A stretch of DNA of 64,000 nucleotides, taken from Theropithecus gelada (taxonomy: Eukaryota > Chordata > Mammalia > Primates > Cercopithecidae). The notes below the pieces were generated by a model. That model saw only the letters and a list, made by a program, of their open reading frames with translations. It had not been told where the DNA came from and did no database searches. The stretch spans positions 58,253,888 through 58,317,887 of the forward strand of contig NC_037686.1 of assembly GCF_003255815.1 (NCBI RefSeq), read 5' to 3'. Position 1 is the stretch's first letter. Each line of letters opens with the position of its first letter. This document shows positions 33,915 to 46,559 of this stretch, in pieces. The position numbers and the translations under genes were made by a program.

Positions 33915-35300
33915 ATTTGCTTAAATACTTTCCTTGAATACCGTGAGCTTTTATTTATCTGTATTTGTGAAGAATACTTTGGCTGTATGTGGAATTCTGG
34001 GGTGATTTTCTTGTAGTATTTTAATGATATAATCCCACTGTCTTTTGCCTCCATCTTTTCTAAGGAGAAGTCAAGGATAAACATTTTGTTATATTTCATG
34101 TGCTTGTTGGTTTTCTTTAGCTGCTTTGAAAATTATCTTCTTTATCATTGGTTTTAAATAGTTACCTTCCCTACTTTGTTTCTATCTGTGTGCGTGCGCA
34201 CACTCACAGCCTTGTGTGTGTTTCGTAATTTTTAACACTGGATTCACTAAATTTAATTTGTGAATGCATGTCCTTCAACAATTTGAAGAAATTTTCAGCC
34301 ATTCAGTTTTCCTTTTTTTCTGTCTCATATTATCTTTTTTCTTCTTCTGGAACTTTGATATTAACTCTAAGTTGTTTTTCAACTTTTTCTCCCAGTCTTT
34401 TTAATGTCTACTTTTCAGATTGGATGATTTTGATTGGTCTATCTGCAAGTTTATGGACGTTTTATTCTGTATTTCCAACCAGGTGGTAACCCCATTTAAA
34501 CATTTTTTGTTGTTGTTTCAAATATTGTGATTTTCAGCTCTAGAGCTTTCAATTTTTTCTTAGTTTCTATTTTCTACACATACTCTCTTTTGAGGATATT
34601 TTTCTTTACGTCCTTAAAAGTAAATATTGCTGCTCTAAAATTTTCATCTGCTGATTCTAAGTTGGGATCAGGTAAGTGTTAATCTTAATTTATTTCTCTT
34701 TGTTTTGAGTATACATGAAATGAAGCTTCCTATTTCTTTTCATGCCAGGTAATTTTGGAATGCATTCTGTATATTGTGAATGATATACTGGGTAGATTTC
34801 AGATACCATTATATTCTTTTGAAGTGTACTGATTTGATTAATTGATTGATTTTTAAAGTTTTAATAGGGAGTCACTTTAGCTGAACTCAAACTTCAGTCT
34901 CAGTCCCTTCTGCGGTGGGAAGCAGGTAAAACTTCTGTTTACACATTTTGTTCCTAGTTTGGCTCCTTAGATTCTGCTACACACCTGAATAATTTAGGGG
35001 TCATGCAGAGATTTGGGCAGAGCTTGTTTTCAAAATGTGAAGGTATTCCTCCATGCATTTATCCTATCCCAGATGTTTACTGTTACACTCTAGCTCCTGT
35101 GTTCACCCTGAAGTCTGCATTCTGACTTTCAAAGATAGTAGGCCTATCAGTTTCTACCTAATTTTGGGTCTTCCCTCAAGCAGGAAGCCATAAAAATTGA
35201 AAAATGACTTCCCACCTTTTTCTTAGTTTGAGTATTAACTTTTCTCAAGTTTACACCTCTTTTTGTCACTTTCTTATGCCTTTAAAAAGTTGTTTTTAAA
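33915..35300 (-). mobile_element. Old L1M 5' region (ORF1/5' UTR), minus strand
   Basis: 'ttcttgtagtattttaatga' followed by 'cccactgtcttttgcctcc', then 'ggagaagtcaaggataaac', 'cagattggatgattttgatt' and 'ctgattctaagttgggatca' match, in order, the reverse complement of the 5' half of old L1M elements. Most of ORF2 is missing between this block and the preceding one. The right end fades out. Confidence 0.55.
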
Positions 35301-36325
35301 ATCTTTGTAGAATGTGTAGTTCTATACTCAAGTCGTATCTGGGAAGATTGGTTTGGTAGGAGATATCTCCCTATTACTAGAAGTAGAATACTAATTTTCT
35401 TTTGATTGACCTGTTTAATCTTATTATTTTTAGCCAATAATAAAATATACTAACTGATTTGGGTTTGATACTACTAAAGTCTTTGTTAATTCCCTGGGGA
35501 GATGTTAATAAAACTTCCTAATAAGTTTTAGCCTCCTGGCTTCCCTTCTATCCATTCACTTAACTCTCAATAACAATAGATCACTGAGCATGTTCTTATC
35601 AGTTTTATATTAACTCATTCACGTGATTTTATTCATAGCTCTTTCCAGGAATAGAGAGTTGGTTTTTTTCCTGGCTCTGCTGACTCGTGTAAAGAGTTAT
35701 ATCAGTGATAAACGTCCTCTCCAATAGCTGTCTTTGCTATTATGTGACCTTTGCTCTGTCATTTTTCTAGTTTTGTTTAATAAGACTAGGATATCCTCTC
35801 CATTATTGACTTAATTGACTAATTTATGAATTATGCCCAATAATTCTTCAATCCTTACTCCCCATGCACATAATTTATTCCAGAAAAGTATTATATGAAA
35901 TTTTCAATACTTTTCTAAGATTTCAAAACTATTTAAAAAAATCCACCTATCTAATTACATATATTTATTGCATACCCAAGAAAAGGAATTTAAAAGTTTC
36001 TCCAGTGTATCTAAGATAATCATTCACTTTCATAAGAGATTTAGATTTTATAAATTTAGGAATACTTACAATGGTGTTAGCTATGAATTGCCACCTTAGT
36101 ATAAAGACTATACCTGTAAGATGTTTGATGTGTTATAACAAAATTCACAGACTACATCAATGACTTTGTAATATATGAAAATCTATTAAAATCAATAACA
36201 CTTTCGAAGTTTAGGAAAAGTAATTGTCTTCTAAATTCTCTAAATTCTCATGTTTTTTAAAATATTCTTTGAAGTTCTTACATATCAAGATAAAAACTGA
36301 CTAAAAGCAAACAAAAATGAACAAT
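35300..36325. other. Unique AT-rich DNA
   Basis: No recognised feature. Confidence 0.45.
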
Positions 36326-36329
36326 TACA

Positions 36330-36800
36330 CATTTTGATAACTGCCATAAGGACACTAGGAGATAGAACAAAACACAACAGGGTGCTTTAGTCAGGCAGGG
36401 TGAAGAAATCCCACTGAGGTGTCTCTTTAAGTAAGAATAACTGGTGAGAAAAATTCAACCATGAAAAGAATGATCAGTGCATGAGGGCTGCAGGGAGGAT
36501 TATTGGGAGCCAATAACACTGAAAACCACTTGTGGCTCATCATGTTATAAGTAATTTGTAAACCTACCCGTGCTTCTGGATTTCAGTGACAGAGAGTGGG
36601 AAAAAGTGAGGGAAAAAGGAATCAATTACATGAGCTGATTTTTAGGGTGGATAAGAGAGATCATAACAGGATTTGCAGGATAACGTAAGAAAAGTATATT
36701 TTATTTTAACTAACAATAACTATTTGAATGATTATAAGTTGGGGAATGATATGATATGATTTCCATTTATAGAAGATCTTTCTCTATAATCCAAATGGGG
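36330..36800 (-). mobile_element. LINE L2 fragment, minus strand
   Basis: 'gggtgctttagtcaggcagg', 'aggataacgtaagaaaagt' and 'tataagttggggaatgatat' followed by 'gatttccatttatagaagat' match reverse-oriented L2 in order. Confidence 0.55.
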
Positions 36801-36869
36801 AATGAACAGGAGAAGGGGCTCAAGTAAAGTGAGAGATGAGCAAGTTATTAATAGTTCTTGCAGTTTCAA

Positions 36870-39435
36870 TTATGTGTTTTTTCCCATATCTGTGATTAGA
36901 CAAGCCCATCCCATGTGGTCTATACCTGAAAGTCATACTTATTCCCCAAATTCTTAGCCCCTGGGTCCAAATGTGTTAAATTAAGCTTTTATCTCAGAGG
37001 ATTTGGTAACCACAGTAACACTGGCTACAACATATCAGCTACCTGTGCTCTCTAAATGCCCTATTTTGTTAGAATTAAATTGGGATCTAACCATTTGTTG
37101 AGAATCAAGAGTCATGCTTTCTCATAGACTATTCTTTAAAAGGTGCTATTTTCTATAGCATGAATGTGAAACAGGGCTGGAGAATTTGATAGGGTTTTAA
37201 ATACATGTAATAGTTACCAATGCTTTACAAGTACAATGTATTACATAAATAATATAACACCAGTTCAGGCTTGACCTGTCTTATCTTTCTCACACAGGGA
37301 TGACAAACAATTTAGGGCTTCTCTTCTCAGCCTCAAAAGTTTATTTTGTAGCCCTTAACTCTGCTCCTGAGTGTTGTTGTTAAGAAAAAACAGTTTTTTA
37401 TTCTGACAACTCCGATATCCTTTGCATTTTCTACAAATGAGTGAAAGAAAGATATTGTGTAAAGGGATTTGATTTGTAACACAATAGCTGCTTTTCTTCA
37501 GCTAAAGTATAGAGCATGGAACAAATTTACATTAAATGTATGCTCTTATGAAGGAAGAAATAAGCATTTGGGTTTGAAATATGTCGAGCAACTATTTTTA
37601 TGAAGGGAAAGTCATTTTCTTCAGCTGTGATTTTAGTTCCAACTAACAAAGGCTCACTCTAAGCACTCATTTTCTACTTCTGGATGTCTTGTTGGTTAAG
37701 CTTTAAATCTTCCACATTGTCCCTTTCTTCCCTAACAGGTAGATACCAGACAATGTTGCCTGTGCTGTTAAATTTTACAGCTCAGTGGTAATAAAATACC
37801 ACCGGTGGAAGCTATTTCATGCCCTTTTAGCAATGTAGATAGATTCAGAACAGAGAAATATATCTGGCCATGCAACACATCTAACTTATGCCCTCCTTTA
37901 ATTGATGACAGATCTATTAGCTGAACAATACAGGCCTCAAAATGGATTTTGTGCATCCATCCCAGTTACTTTTTTTTTTTTTTTTTGGCCTGTCAATGAA
38001 ATGTTTGAAAGATATTGAAAGGTTAAACCACTGGTGGTCATGGTTAATAGGAAACATTTGAATAGCAGATGGTGGGATAAACCACAAATGCACAGCTTAA
38101 GTAGCTTCTTGAGCCCCAGGAGACAGAATAATAGACCCAAGCATAGCTGTGTCTCATTTACTAAAACACATGTTACCTTTCTTGCTCTCAAATAAAAAGG
38201 ATTCTGGTAGCATGACTATGTCAACAGCAATAAAAGATCACTATAAATATGAAGATAGCACCATGGCTTCATTCTCACTGCTCTTCTATTTGTTTTGATG
38301 GTTGTCAGTGACCTTGCACTCCTTCTATGGCATTCGTGTTCAGACCAGGCAATACAGCTAGCAATACACTTTCTAGCAGTGAAATAAATTACTTGATATT
38401 TAAGGCCAGCTGCATAAGTCACCTTGCATGGCCCTATACTCTGACAGTTCACTCAGACCTTGGAGAGATTAGGCTGCTTTTTGCTGTAGTGAATTGAAAC
38501 TCCAATTAAAATTGCTTTTACACAAGAAGAAAATGTAATAAATATAATATTGATTACTATGAATGGAAATCTATGGGTAGCGTCACCTTAACAGTTGACT
38601 TAATTAATGAACGTTTCAAGCTCCGTTTAATCACATTTTTCTATCTCAGACCTCAGTCTTTCTGGTCTTAACCTCAGACCATCAAAACTGGCTGAAGAAA
38701 TCCCAGGTGGCACATCTAAATGACAGAGAGTGCCTCTTCTTGTTTTTCTCAAAATTACCAGTGAAGAAAGATTTCAGAAGCCCAGAAGAAAACTTCTTAC
38801 GTTTCGTTGATCCAAATTTAATCAAATTCTAAGTCAGAATGAATGCTCTTGGTGTGAGAAACACTGCACACCTATCAGCTTAAGCCTGATTCTTGAACAA
38901 GTCGGTGGTGAAGACCATGTTTTCTCTAATTAACTTAAAATTATTAAAGCTCATCCTTTCGTGGATTTTAGAAAATTGAATACAATATCAATGCCACCCT
39001 ACCCCTGCCGTGCAAATGAGGATTTTTGATGTGGGTGAATGATTTGCAGGTATCAGCATGTAGAGTTTTCACTGATCATAGAGGAAGCAGGTAAAATGAA
39101 GTTCCCTCTTCTGGGTGATCCTCGCTTTGGGTTTGGCCTCTTCTGTTCCGCGTGGCAGTGTGATACATTGGGTTGCCTCCTTCTCCTGCCACTGAATGTG
39201 TGAGAAGGTGCTGAATGTATCAGCAGTAGGCATGTAAATATGCCACATTTTATTCTAGACTCATTGGATGAAAACCTGCCTTCAGTTCTCATTTCTTGCC
39301 TTCTCCAACAAAGTAGTAAAATCCAGAGGAATAAAAATATGGTACCCTCTAAAAGACAGTTTCTAAATAAAATAAAATAAAACAGAAAAACATTGTCTGT
39401 TCCCAGTGTAGGTGAAAGGAGAACTTGAAATGTGA
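36870..39435. other. Unique AT-rich DNA, no gene supported
   Basis: No repeat family or RNA gene is recognised over about 2.5 kb, the cleanest unique stretch in this half of the window. A T run lies at about 37970-37986. A 135-codon minus-strand frame at 39053-39460 has a weakly hydrophobic start but no recognisable domain. It runs into L1 sequence and is most likely chance. Confidence 0.5.
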
Positions 39436-39439
39436 TATA

Positions 39440-39985
39440 CAATCCAGCACATATTGTCAAAATAATACATTATGCAGACTTTACCCAGCAATCCCATTAT
39501 CAGGTATATACCCCCAAAAAATATAAGACACTCTACCATAAAGACACACATGCATGCATATTTTCACTGCAGCACTATTCACAACAGCAAAGCTATGGAA
39601 TAAACCTAAATGTCCATCAACAGTAAACTGGAATACTACACAGCCATAAAAAAGAATGAGGACATTTTCTTTCCAGCAACATGAATGGAGCTGGAGGTCT
39701 TTATCCTAAGTGAACTAACACGGGAACAAAAAAGCCAAATACCACATGTTCTCACATGTAATTGAAAGTTAAACTTCGAGTACATATGAACACAAAGAAG
39801 GCAATAACAGACACTAGGGCCTACATGAGGTAGGGGGTGAAGATGGAAAAACCACCTGTTGAGTAATATCTTTATTACCCAGGTGATGAAATAATCCATA
39901 CACCAAACAGATTATCTGTGACACACAATTTACTTATACTGTAAACCTGCACATGTACCCCTGAACCTAAAATAAAAGTTTTTTT
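39440..39985 (+). mobile_element. L1 3' end (L1PB/L1MA age)
   Basis: 'acccagcaatcccattatca', 'gcactattcacaacagcaaa', 'tgttctcacatgtaattgaa' and 'cctgcacatgtacccctgaa' followed by 'cctaaaataaaag' are the L1 ORF2 C-terminus, 3' UTR and end. Coding frame broken. Confidence 0.85.
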
Positions 39986-39989
39986 AAAA

Positions 39990-40920
39990 AAGAATTTGGT
40001 TAATCATCCTGACAATAAAGGTAAAATTGCCTTGATTATGGCGAGCATATGACCGTTATGAAATTGGTACATTGAAAGGTGAGGGATCTAGGGTCACAGC
40101 CTAATAGCTCTTTTCCCTAAAGCCATTTATAACTCTATTTATGTTAGTATATAAGCAATTACAGTCTCATTTATACTGATCTACTTTAAGTTGTAAAATG
40201 TCATTTCAGGTTGTAAAATACAAAACAATATATTCAATTTTATTAGTTCTAATATAGGGCACCTATTTACTTTTTTAAATATTAAGATATAATCTAACCA
40301 ATCATTTTACAATGCTGAGCATTCAGCATAGATGGTCATGGATGGCACCTGTGTTTTCACTAACTCTTCTAAAACAAGAGAGATGAGTAACAAAAACTCA
40401 TCGTCATAATTGGTTTTATTTTGCTAAGCATTCATAAGTTTAAATATTAGTTTGAACAGTTTCAGAGTCAAGGATAAATGTGTCAGAACAGAGTATTGAG
40501 TTTCCTTTAGATGAAAGATAAGTTTGAATGTCTGAAAACAAATGGCAATAGACATTGAAAGCAAGAGATAAATAAGTGAATAGAGAACAATATATTACTA
40601 TATCCAAAGCCTTATTTTTTATCTGAAAATATTTAGGTAGGCTTCTCCATATCTAACATGCTGTGAATCAATTATTGCAATCCTTATTTGAATAACATTT
40701 GACCCACTGTGAACTGGACCACAGAGGGTCTCTCAAGATCCCGTGTAAATAACTCGTGTCGCAAATTATCCCCAACATATCATGATTCTCTTTTAATGAT
40801 TTCTCCTTAGAAAATGCATTTCAAATTTTGATAATTCATGAGTACCAAGATATGACTGATCATTAAATTTACTACCTTAATCAGGACTTGGGTTTTAATA
40901 GGAACATGAGAGTTTAAAAT
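39990..40920. other. Unique AT-rich DNA
   Basis: No recognised feature. Confidence 0.45.
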
Positions 40921-40921
40921 A

Positions 40922-41229
40922 ATGCTGTCCAATAGAAAAATAATATGATCTACAAATGCAAGCCACATAGAGGATTGTAAATTTTGTAGTCACATTTTAC
41001 ATAGTAAAAGAAAAAGTAGTGATTAATTTTAGTAATATATTGTATTTAAGCTGGTACATATTTTAATACATAATTAAAATTTTAAAAATTACTAATGGAA
41101 TATTTTGCCTTTTTTTTAACTGTCTTCAAAATCCAACATATATCTTACACTCACAGAAAATCACTATTTAACCACATCTTAAGTGCTTGATAGCTGCAGG
41201 TGTTTGGTAGCTACTGTATTGACCATGCA
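40922..41229. mobile_element. hAT-type miniature DNA transposon
   Basis: The left terminus is 'tgctgtccaatagaaaaata' and the right terminus is 'ggtagctactgtattgacca', in decayed complementary form. The middle has 'ttaattttagtaatatatt' and 'gtgcttgatagctgcaggtg'. This layout is a common non-autonomous mammalian element. I am confident of the repeat but not of its exact name. Confidence 0.65.
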
Positions 41230-41242
41230 AATCTAATCTCGC

Positions 41243-41560
41243 CATGCAAAATACCATAGACTAGGTGGTTTCAACAACAGACATTTATTTACCATAGTTC
41301 TGGAGTCTTAAAGTCCAAAATCAGGGTGGCAGCATGGTCAAGATCTGATGAGGACTTTCTTCCTGACTCGTAGATGGTCATCTTCTCACTGTGTCCTCAC
41401 TAGACAGAGAGAGAAAACTAGTTCTTCTGTGTCTCTTCTTATAAGGACACTAATCCCATCACAAGGTCCCCACATCTATGAACTCATTTAACAAAGGCTC
41501 CACCTCCAAATGCCGTCATATTGGGTGTTAGGACTTCCACATGTGCAGTTTGATTCATTC
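41243..41560 (-). mobile_element. MaLR LTR (MLT1/MST-type)
   Basis: 'aaaataccatagactaggtg', 'ttctggagtcttaaagtcc', 'tgtgtcctcactagacagag' and 'ctccacctccaaatgccgtc' follow the reverse-oriented LTR. Confidence 0.8.
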
Positions 41561-41564
41561 CTCA

Positions 41565-42705
41565 ATGCTGTTGCTATGGTGATGTGTCTTTAGGAAGACT
41601 CCCTTGACGTGAGCTTAGGCTCGTCGTGACCTTGTTATGATTCCCACTTGGCTTTCAGGAGTGAGGATTTTTTTTTTCGAGATTTTGCTTTTGTTTTTAA
41701 TAATAAGTCCTTTTAAACAGGACTTTGTAACTGCTGAAAAAACAAATGTAAAGATGTTTGAAAGAATTTAGGAGAAACATACGCTCTTTTAAAAAGTGTT
41801 AATGAGAAATTAAATAAAAATTGTTGCACCTAGGAAATAGCACTATGCTCTTAGGTCTACTTATCTTCTTTAGTGTTTTTAAAGTGGAAATAGAGACATT
41901 ATCCCAATTAGGAAATTTTTAATTAAGAAGACATACATCATTTGGGGAAAATAAGCTAACCGATTTGTGATTTAACTTGAAGTATAGACTTTTTTTTTCC
42001 CCTGAAGTTCTGTGGCTTGCAAAAAAGGTTGAGATGAAACTGGCTCAGTGTCTGAATTTTGTCTTGCAGTTTGTTCCCTGTATGCTGATCTAGAACTATA
42101 AACTCATTTGCAAGTATTTAGAATATTTGATTCAGGGTGGATTATTTTATTAACAAATAATGCAGATCATAACAAATCTGATATTATGGATTGTAAAATA
42201 ACTGTAAATGACTAAAAGAACTGTCTTCAAATATATCCTTATTATTCTGTAAATATTCAGAGGTTTTATTGATATCTCACTTGAAAGCTGAGAAATAAAT
42301 ATTTGTTTAAAGTCAAACACATAATTTGTATTATTTTGATGATTAGTTCTCCTGGTTCCCAGTACAATGTTTCTTCACGGTTTAATACTAGACACCCAGA
42401 TCACTGAAATCCGATCATTTTTTCAGTATTGGCATATTGTCATTAAATTATGTCCTAAGGCTTGGTGACATGGAAGTGTAGATGAGCTCTAACATAAGGT
42501 CTTCCGGTTTCCCACCAGGTCATTTGCACTAAGTGTTCACGTAGACCCCACTACACAACAAGTGCCTAAGAAAAGAATTCTGCCTTGGTCTCATGAAATC
42601 TGAAGAAACTTGAATGCAATGGAATGAGATTGATTTTCCCTATAATAAATAAATATTAATATGTGTTTGAGTTACTAAGTGGCCATTTTTCTTATCAAAA
42701 ATATT
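41565..42705. other. Unique AT-rich DNA
   Basis: No recognised feature. Confidence 0.45.
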
Positions 42706-42708
42706 TTC

Positions 42709-42812
42709 AAAAGGAAAAGGAAGATAAGGAGAAGGGGGAAAAGAAGGATGAATTCTAGAAGATAAGGAGAAAAGATGGAGAGTGGGGAGAAGGAGGAAAC
42801 AGTATGAGGGAG
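42709..42812. repeat. Polypurine tract
   Basis: About 100 bases almost entirely A and G on the plus strand, interrupted by only a few pyrimidines around 42747-42760. Such tracts can adopt triplex structure. Confidence 0.8.
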
Positions 42813-42814
42813 AA

Positions 42815-43265
42815 ACTAAAGTTATAATTTGAGTCAATTGTAGGGAAATCGTTCAATTTCTATAGACACAGAAGTTTAATAATTTAGGCACACTACGGAA
42901 ACACTGTGAATCTTATCAGAACAGAGATATTTATTGATGAACTAAAATAGCAGACTATTTTCCTGTTTTTCTATTGATAAGGTTCAAAGCTTTGAAAAAC
43001 ACTCAAAGTAACAATGTTCTTCATTTATCCATATCAAATTTGCAAATTATATATCTGCAGAAAGTATAGCAATTTTCCAAAGTTACAAAATTAAATCATG
43101 CAGATGTCTTGGCTTTAATGAAACAAGTAAAGCCAAGATGTTACAATTTTAATAATCCTAAGTAACTCTACTTTTAAATCATTTTTATGCTCATAATTTA
43201 AGGAATTAAAAAATCGGAAATTGCTATGTAGCAAAAAGTGTGAATAGGTTTATCTTTAAAACAAT
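42815..43265. other. Unique AT-rich DNA
   Basis: No recognised feature. Confidence 0.45.
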
Positions 43266-43277
43266 TTTCAGTTATTT

Positions 43278-43595
43278 GATTTATTTGTTTATTTATTTAT
43301 TTATTTGATTTGAGACGTAGTTACGCTCTTGTTGCCCAGGCTGGAGTGCAGTGGCACCGTCTCAGCTCACTGAAACCTCCGCCTCCTAGGTTCAAGCGAT
43401 TCTCCTGCCTCAGCCTCCCAAGTAGCTGGGATTATAGGTGCCTGCCACCACGCCCAGCTAAATTTTTGTATTTTTAGTAGAGACAGGGTTTCATCATGTT
43501 GGCCAGGTTGGTCTCAAACTCCTGACCTCAGGTGATCCATCCACCTCTGCCTCCCAAAGTGCTGAGATTACAGGCATGAGCCACCACACCCGGCC
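43278..43595 (-). mobile_element. AluS SINE
   Basis: Full-length minus-strand Alu with a TTTA/TTTG tail. The target-site duplication TCAGTTATTT (43268-43277) and TCAGTCATTT (43596-43605) differs at one base. Confidence 0.93.
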
Positions 43596-43605
43596 TCAGT
43601 CATTT

Positions 43606-44080
43606 TTAAATTTAAAAAATGTTGTTTTAAAAACTGCATGATGCATTATTGTTTACACTGAAGCATGAAGTCAATTTAATTTATTGCCAGAAAAATATTT
43701 TGAAGATTTTGTTTTTTGAAAAAGCACTATGACTTTTCAATTGGATTGAGTGCTCATAAAAATGTAAGACAATGCCCTAGATATGGCATTTTCTACCATT
43801 TCTATTAAAATAAGCCAACTTAACTTATTGAGAATATTGTAGCTTTTTTTAACTTTCTAAATCTTGGGTATGAGGATCAACAGCAAACAAATAAAAACTG
43901 GTTGGAAAAATGAAATGGAAAATCATATTGGGAAGATTAATTCTTCAGGTAGGTACAGAAAACAAAGTTCTATTGCTTGTCAGAGTCACTCTGTGACTAG
44001 AGATTTACAGACTCAACTACTACATTTCTCTCTGCATACTTATATTGAATGTATGAGTTTACATTTTTTAGTACTTTAGA
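43606..44080. other. Unique AT-rich DNA
   Basis: No recognised feature. Confidence 0.45.
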
Positions 44081-44081
44081 T

Positions 44082-44085
44082 GATT

Positions 44086-44136
<51 letters not shown>

Positions 44137-44331
44137 TTGTCCAGATATCTAGATAGGTTTGTAGATAGACAGACAGACAGACAGACAGATAGACAGATAG
44201 ATAGATAGGCAGGTTTGGAGAGAGAGAGATTTGTCTATCTATCTATCTAGATATCTAGACAAATCTATCTATCTATCTATCTACCTACCTATCACAAGCC
44301 CTAAAAAAGATAGATTTTTCTATCTATCTAC

Positions 44332-44366
<35 letters not shown>
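44082..44366. repeat. GATA / TATC compound microsatellite with inverted core
   Basis: About twelve GATA units at 44086-44135 lead into 'gtccagatatctagatag'. Mixed GACA/GATA and GA units follow. Then 'ctatctagatatctagac' and TATC units at 44241-44280 follow, and a second TATC run lies at 44330-44366. The segments at about 44129-44156 and 44243-44270 are reverse complements with one mismatch, so the tract can fold into a large hairpin. Confidence 0.9.
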
Positions 44367-44439
44367 GTCATCTGTCTATCTGCTACTTTACTCTTATTTC
44401 TTCCTTGTATTTTCTTCAAATAATCAAATTAACTTGCTG

Positions 44440-44580
44440 CTGGTATTATCCTAATTTTATAGATCAGGAAACTGAGACTCAGGAAGGAAACACAAATTTC
44501 CCAAGTTCACAGAGTTAGTATCTGTTAATTCTTGTCCAACTGACTGTAACTCCAGTGTCCAAGCTGTTAAATGTCTTGCT
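44440..44580 (-). mobile_element. MIR SINE fragment, cut by the AluYR
   Basis: 'attatcctaattttatagat' followed by 'caggaaactgagactcagga', and 'aagttcacagagttagta', are the reverse-oriented MIR core. Confidence 0.7.
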
Positions 44581-44599
44581 AAATTTCCTCTCTACTTCT

Positions 44600-44879
44600 G
44601 CCGGGCGCGGTGGCTCAAGCCTGTAATCCCAGCACTTTGGGAGGCCGAGACGGGCGGATCACGAGGTCAGGAGATCGAGACCATCCTGGCTAACACGGTG
44701 AAACCCCGTCTCTACTAAAAAATACAAAAAACTAGCCGGGCGAAGTGGCGGGCGCCTGTGGTCCCAGCTACTCGGGAGGCTGAGGCAGGAGAATGGCGTA
44801 AACCCGGGAGGCGGAGCTTGCAGTGAGCTGAGACCCGGCCACCGCACTCCAGCCTGGGCGACAGAGCCAGACTCAGTCT

Positions 44880-44913
<34 letters not shown>
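44600..44913 (+). mobile_element. Young AluYR SINE (Old World monkey type)
   Basis: Full-length plus-strand AluY with a perfect tail of about 36 A, almost identical to its subfamily consensus. The diagnostic differences from human AluY are GGCTCAAGCC, GCCGAGACGGG, ACTAGCCGGGCGAAG, GGCGTAAACC and GAGCTGAGACCCGGCC. A perfect 19-base target-site duplication, 'aaatttcctctctacttct', lies at 44581-44599 and 44914-44932. Intact ends and low divergence mark a recent insertion. Confidence 0.96.
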
Positions 44914-44920
<7 letters not shown>

Positions 44921-44932
44921 CTCTCTACTTCT

Positions 44933-46075
44933 TATAAATCTTAATCATGATTAATTCTCTGGAAAATGTATGTTGCTTATAACTAAAAATATATACATTA
45001 GAATAATGATGGATTGTACATATTAATCACCACAGGTGAAAAAGTGACTTATTTGGAAATAAGTTGTCATATCCTTTGACATACTAAGAATATCATAACT
45101 TTTTCCTCACTTGAATAGCAAACTGAAATAAAGTTTTCATTGTCATGTTAAGTATGTTATAATCAGACTTAAAAAATAATACTAAAGCTTGTCCTTTCAG
45201 AATATAGATATATAAATAATGTCAGAATCACAATCATTATTTTTAGTGTTATGGTGTATTCAAAATGTTAAACTGAATTGAGTTAATCAACATTAAAAAA
45301 AAATTTTACTTTTTTCCAAAGGATACTTGGCTACTTTTGACTTGCTTTACGTATAGCTTTGCCAAATCTTTGTACCCTCCTTTGATTACTTTTGGGATAG
45401 CAGCGACAACAAATATGTTTTTTTTTTTTTTCTTTTGAACAATGCCTTAGAATTTTGCTTTTGAGGAATTGACAGTTTCTAAATGAAACATATTGTATTG
45501 AGGAATTACACAGAATTTCAAAGTAAGTAGAATAGAGCTTAAAGCTTCCTATTTGTAAGGTTGTGTTATTGTGAATGAGAGAAAATAACAAGGGTTTACT
45601 ATTCTTTTCTTCCTGAACTGGCTGTAGAAGTTAAAATGAACTCTTCATTATCTAAGTAGAATGTGGCACTGTGTTAGTGGTCAAATGTGATGATAACACG
45701 GGAAAATAAAACCACAACCTTTTTTACTTTTCATTAAAATTATTATTTTATTTTTTACAATGATAGTGAAAACAGTACCTTTAGAATAAGCCTTCTTAAG
45801 AAAAAAATAGAAATAAAACTATTGAACTGACCAAGTACTTATCAACAGTGGAAGGGTATCAACTTGAAATCACTGCACATCATTTCATATCAATTTTGCT
45901 TGACATAACTCTTCAATATTCAGGGTGGGGGGTCCCAAATCTTTGTTTCGTAATCAGTGATGTTCAGTTGTCAGTTTTCACTAATTTAGATTAATTATTA
46001 AATATCTACATCAAGCCTACATCTCCTATTTCTCCACTTCCAATTTTTAAAACTAGTGCAGTTTTTTATTTGTTT
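44933..46075. other. Unique AT-rich DNA
   Basis: No recognised feature. Confidence 0.45.
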
Positions 46076-46084
46076 TTTTGTTCC

Positions 46085-46335
46085 TTTGCAGTGGTTTGGA
46101 ACAAAAGGCAGCACTGGTAATAGCCCCTGATGAGGTTCATCTTCTTAACTATAACAGTGAGGCAATTCAGAGGCAGACAGATTGTCCTCCAGAGCTATGC
46201 ATGACACGGGACACGCTCAGGCTCCATGCCCACTCTGACAACGTGCAGTGCTTGGAGAAGCTTCCTCCCCACCAGGGAGATAGGCAGCTCCTCACTCCCA
46301 GAGCCCTAGTTCAGGCCAACACTTGTATCTGAAAG
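46085..46335 (+). other. GC-richer block after a strong 3' splice-site-like tract
   Basis: A pyrimidine tract, 'tttgtttttttgttcctttg', followed by CAG ends at about 46090. After it, base composition changes abruptly and an 84-codon frame is open to 46332. The predicted peptide resembles nothing I know. It could be a noncoding-RNA exon, or the 5' part of an LTR whose 3' end is seen at 46560-46725. No convincing splice donor is visible. Confidence 0.3.
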
Positions 46336-46559
46336 ATTTGAAACCTTAATGGAACTGGTAGAAACCAGAAAGAAAAGCTGACATCTCAAATATATATGTA
46401 GTTTCCTCTCCTGCAAAAAAAATAGAGACCAACATATACATTTGGGGCAGATTGTTCTGGAAAACAAACAAAAAGTTAATTTTATTTATTTATTTTTTTG
46501 AGAAATGCAAATCAAATCTTATTTCTTCATTAGACTTCCAGGAAACTACATTTTCCTAG

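Noticed and set aside
38570..39050. Repeat-free region, considered as a conserved noncoding element
   Set aside because: No sequence signature beyond TTAATTAAT-type motifs. Conservation cannot be judged from one sequence.
39053..39460. 135-codon minus-strand open frame, among the longest in the window
   Set aside because: It overlaps the start of an L1, has no recognisable domain, and nearby splice or promoter signals are lacking. This length is expected by chance in 64 kb.
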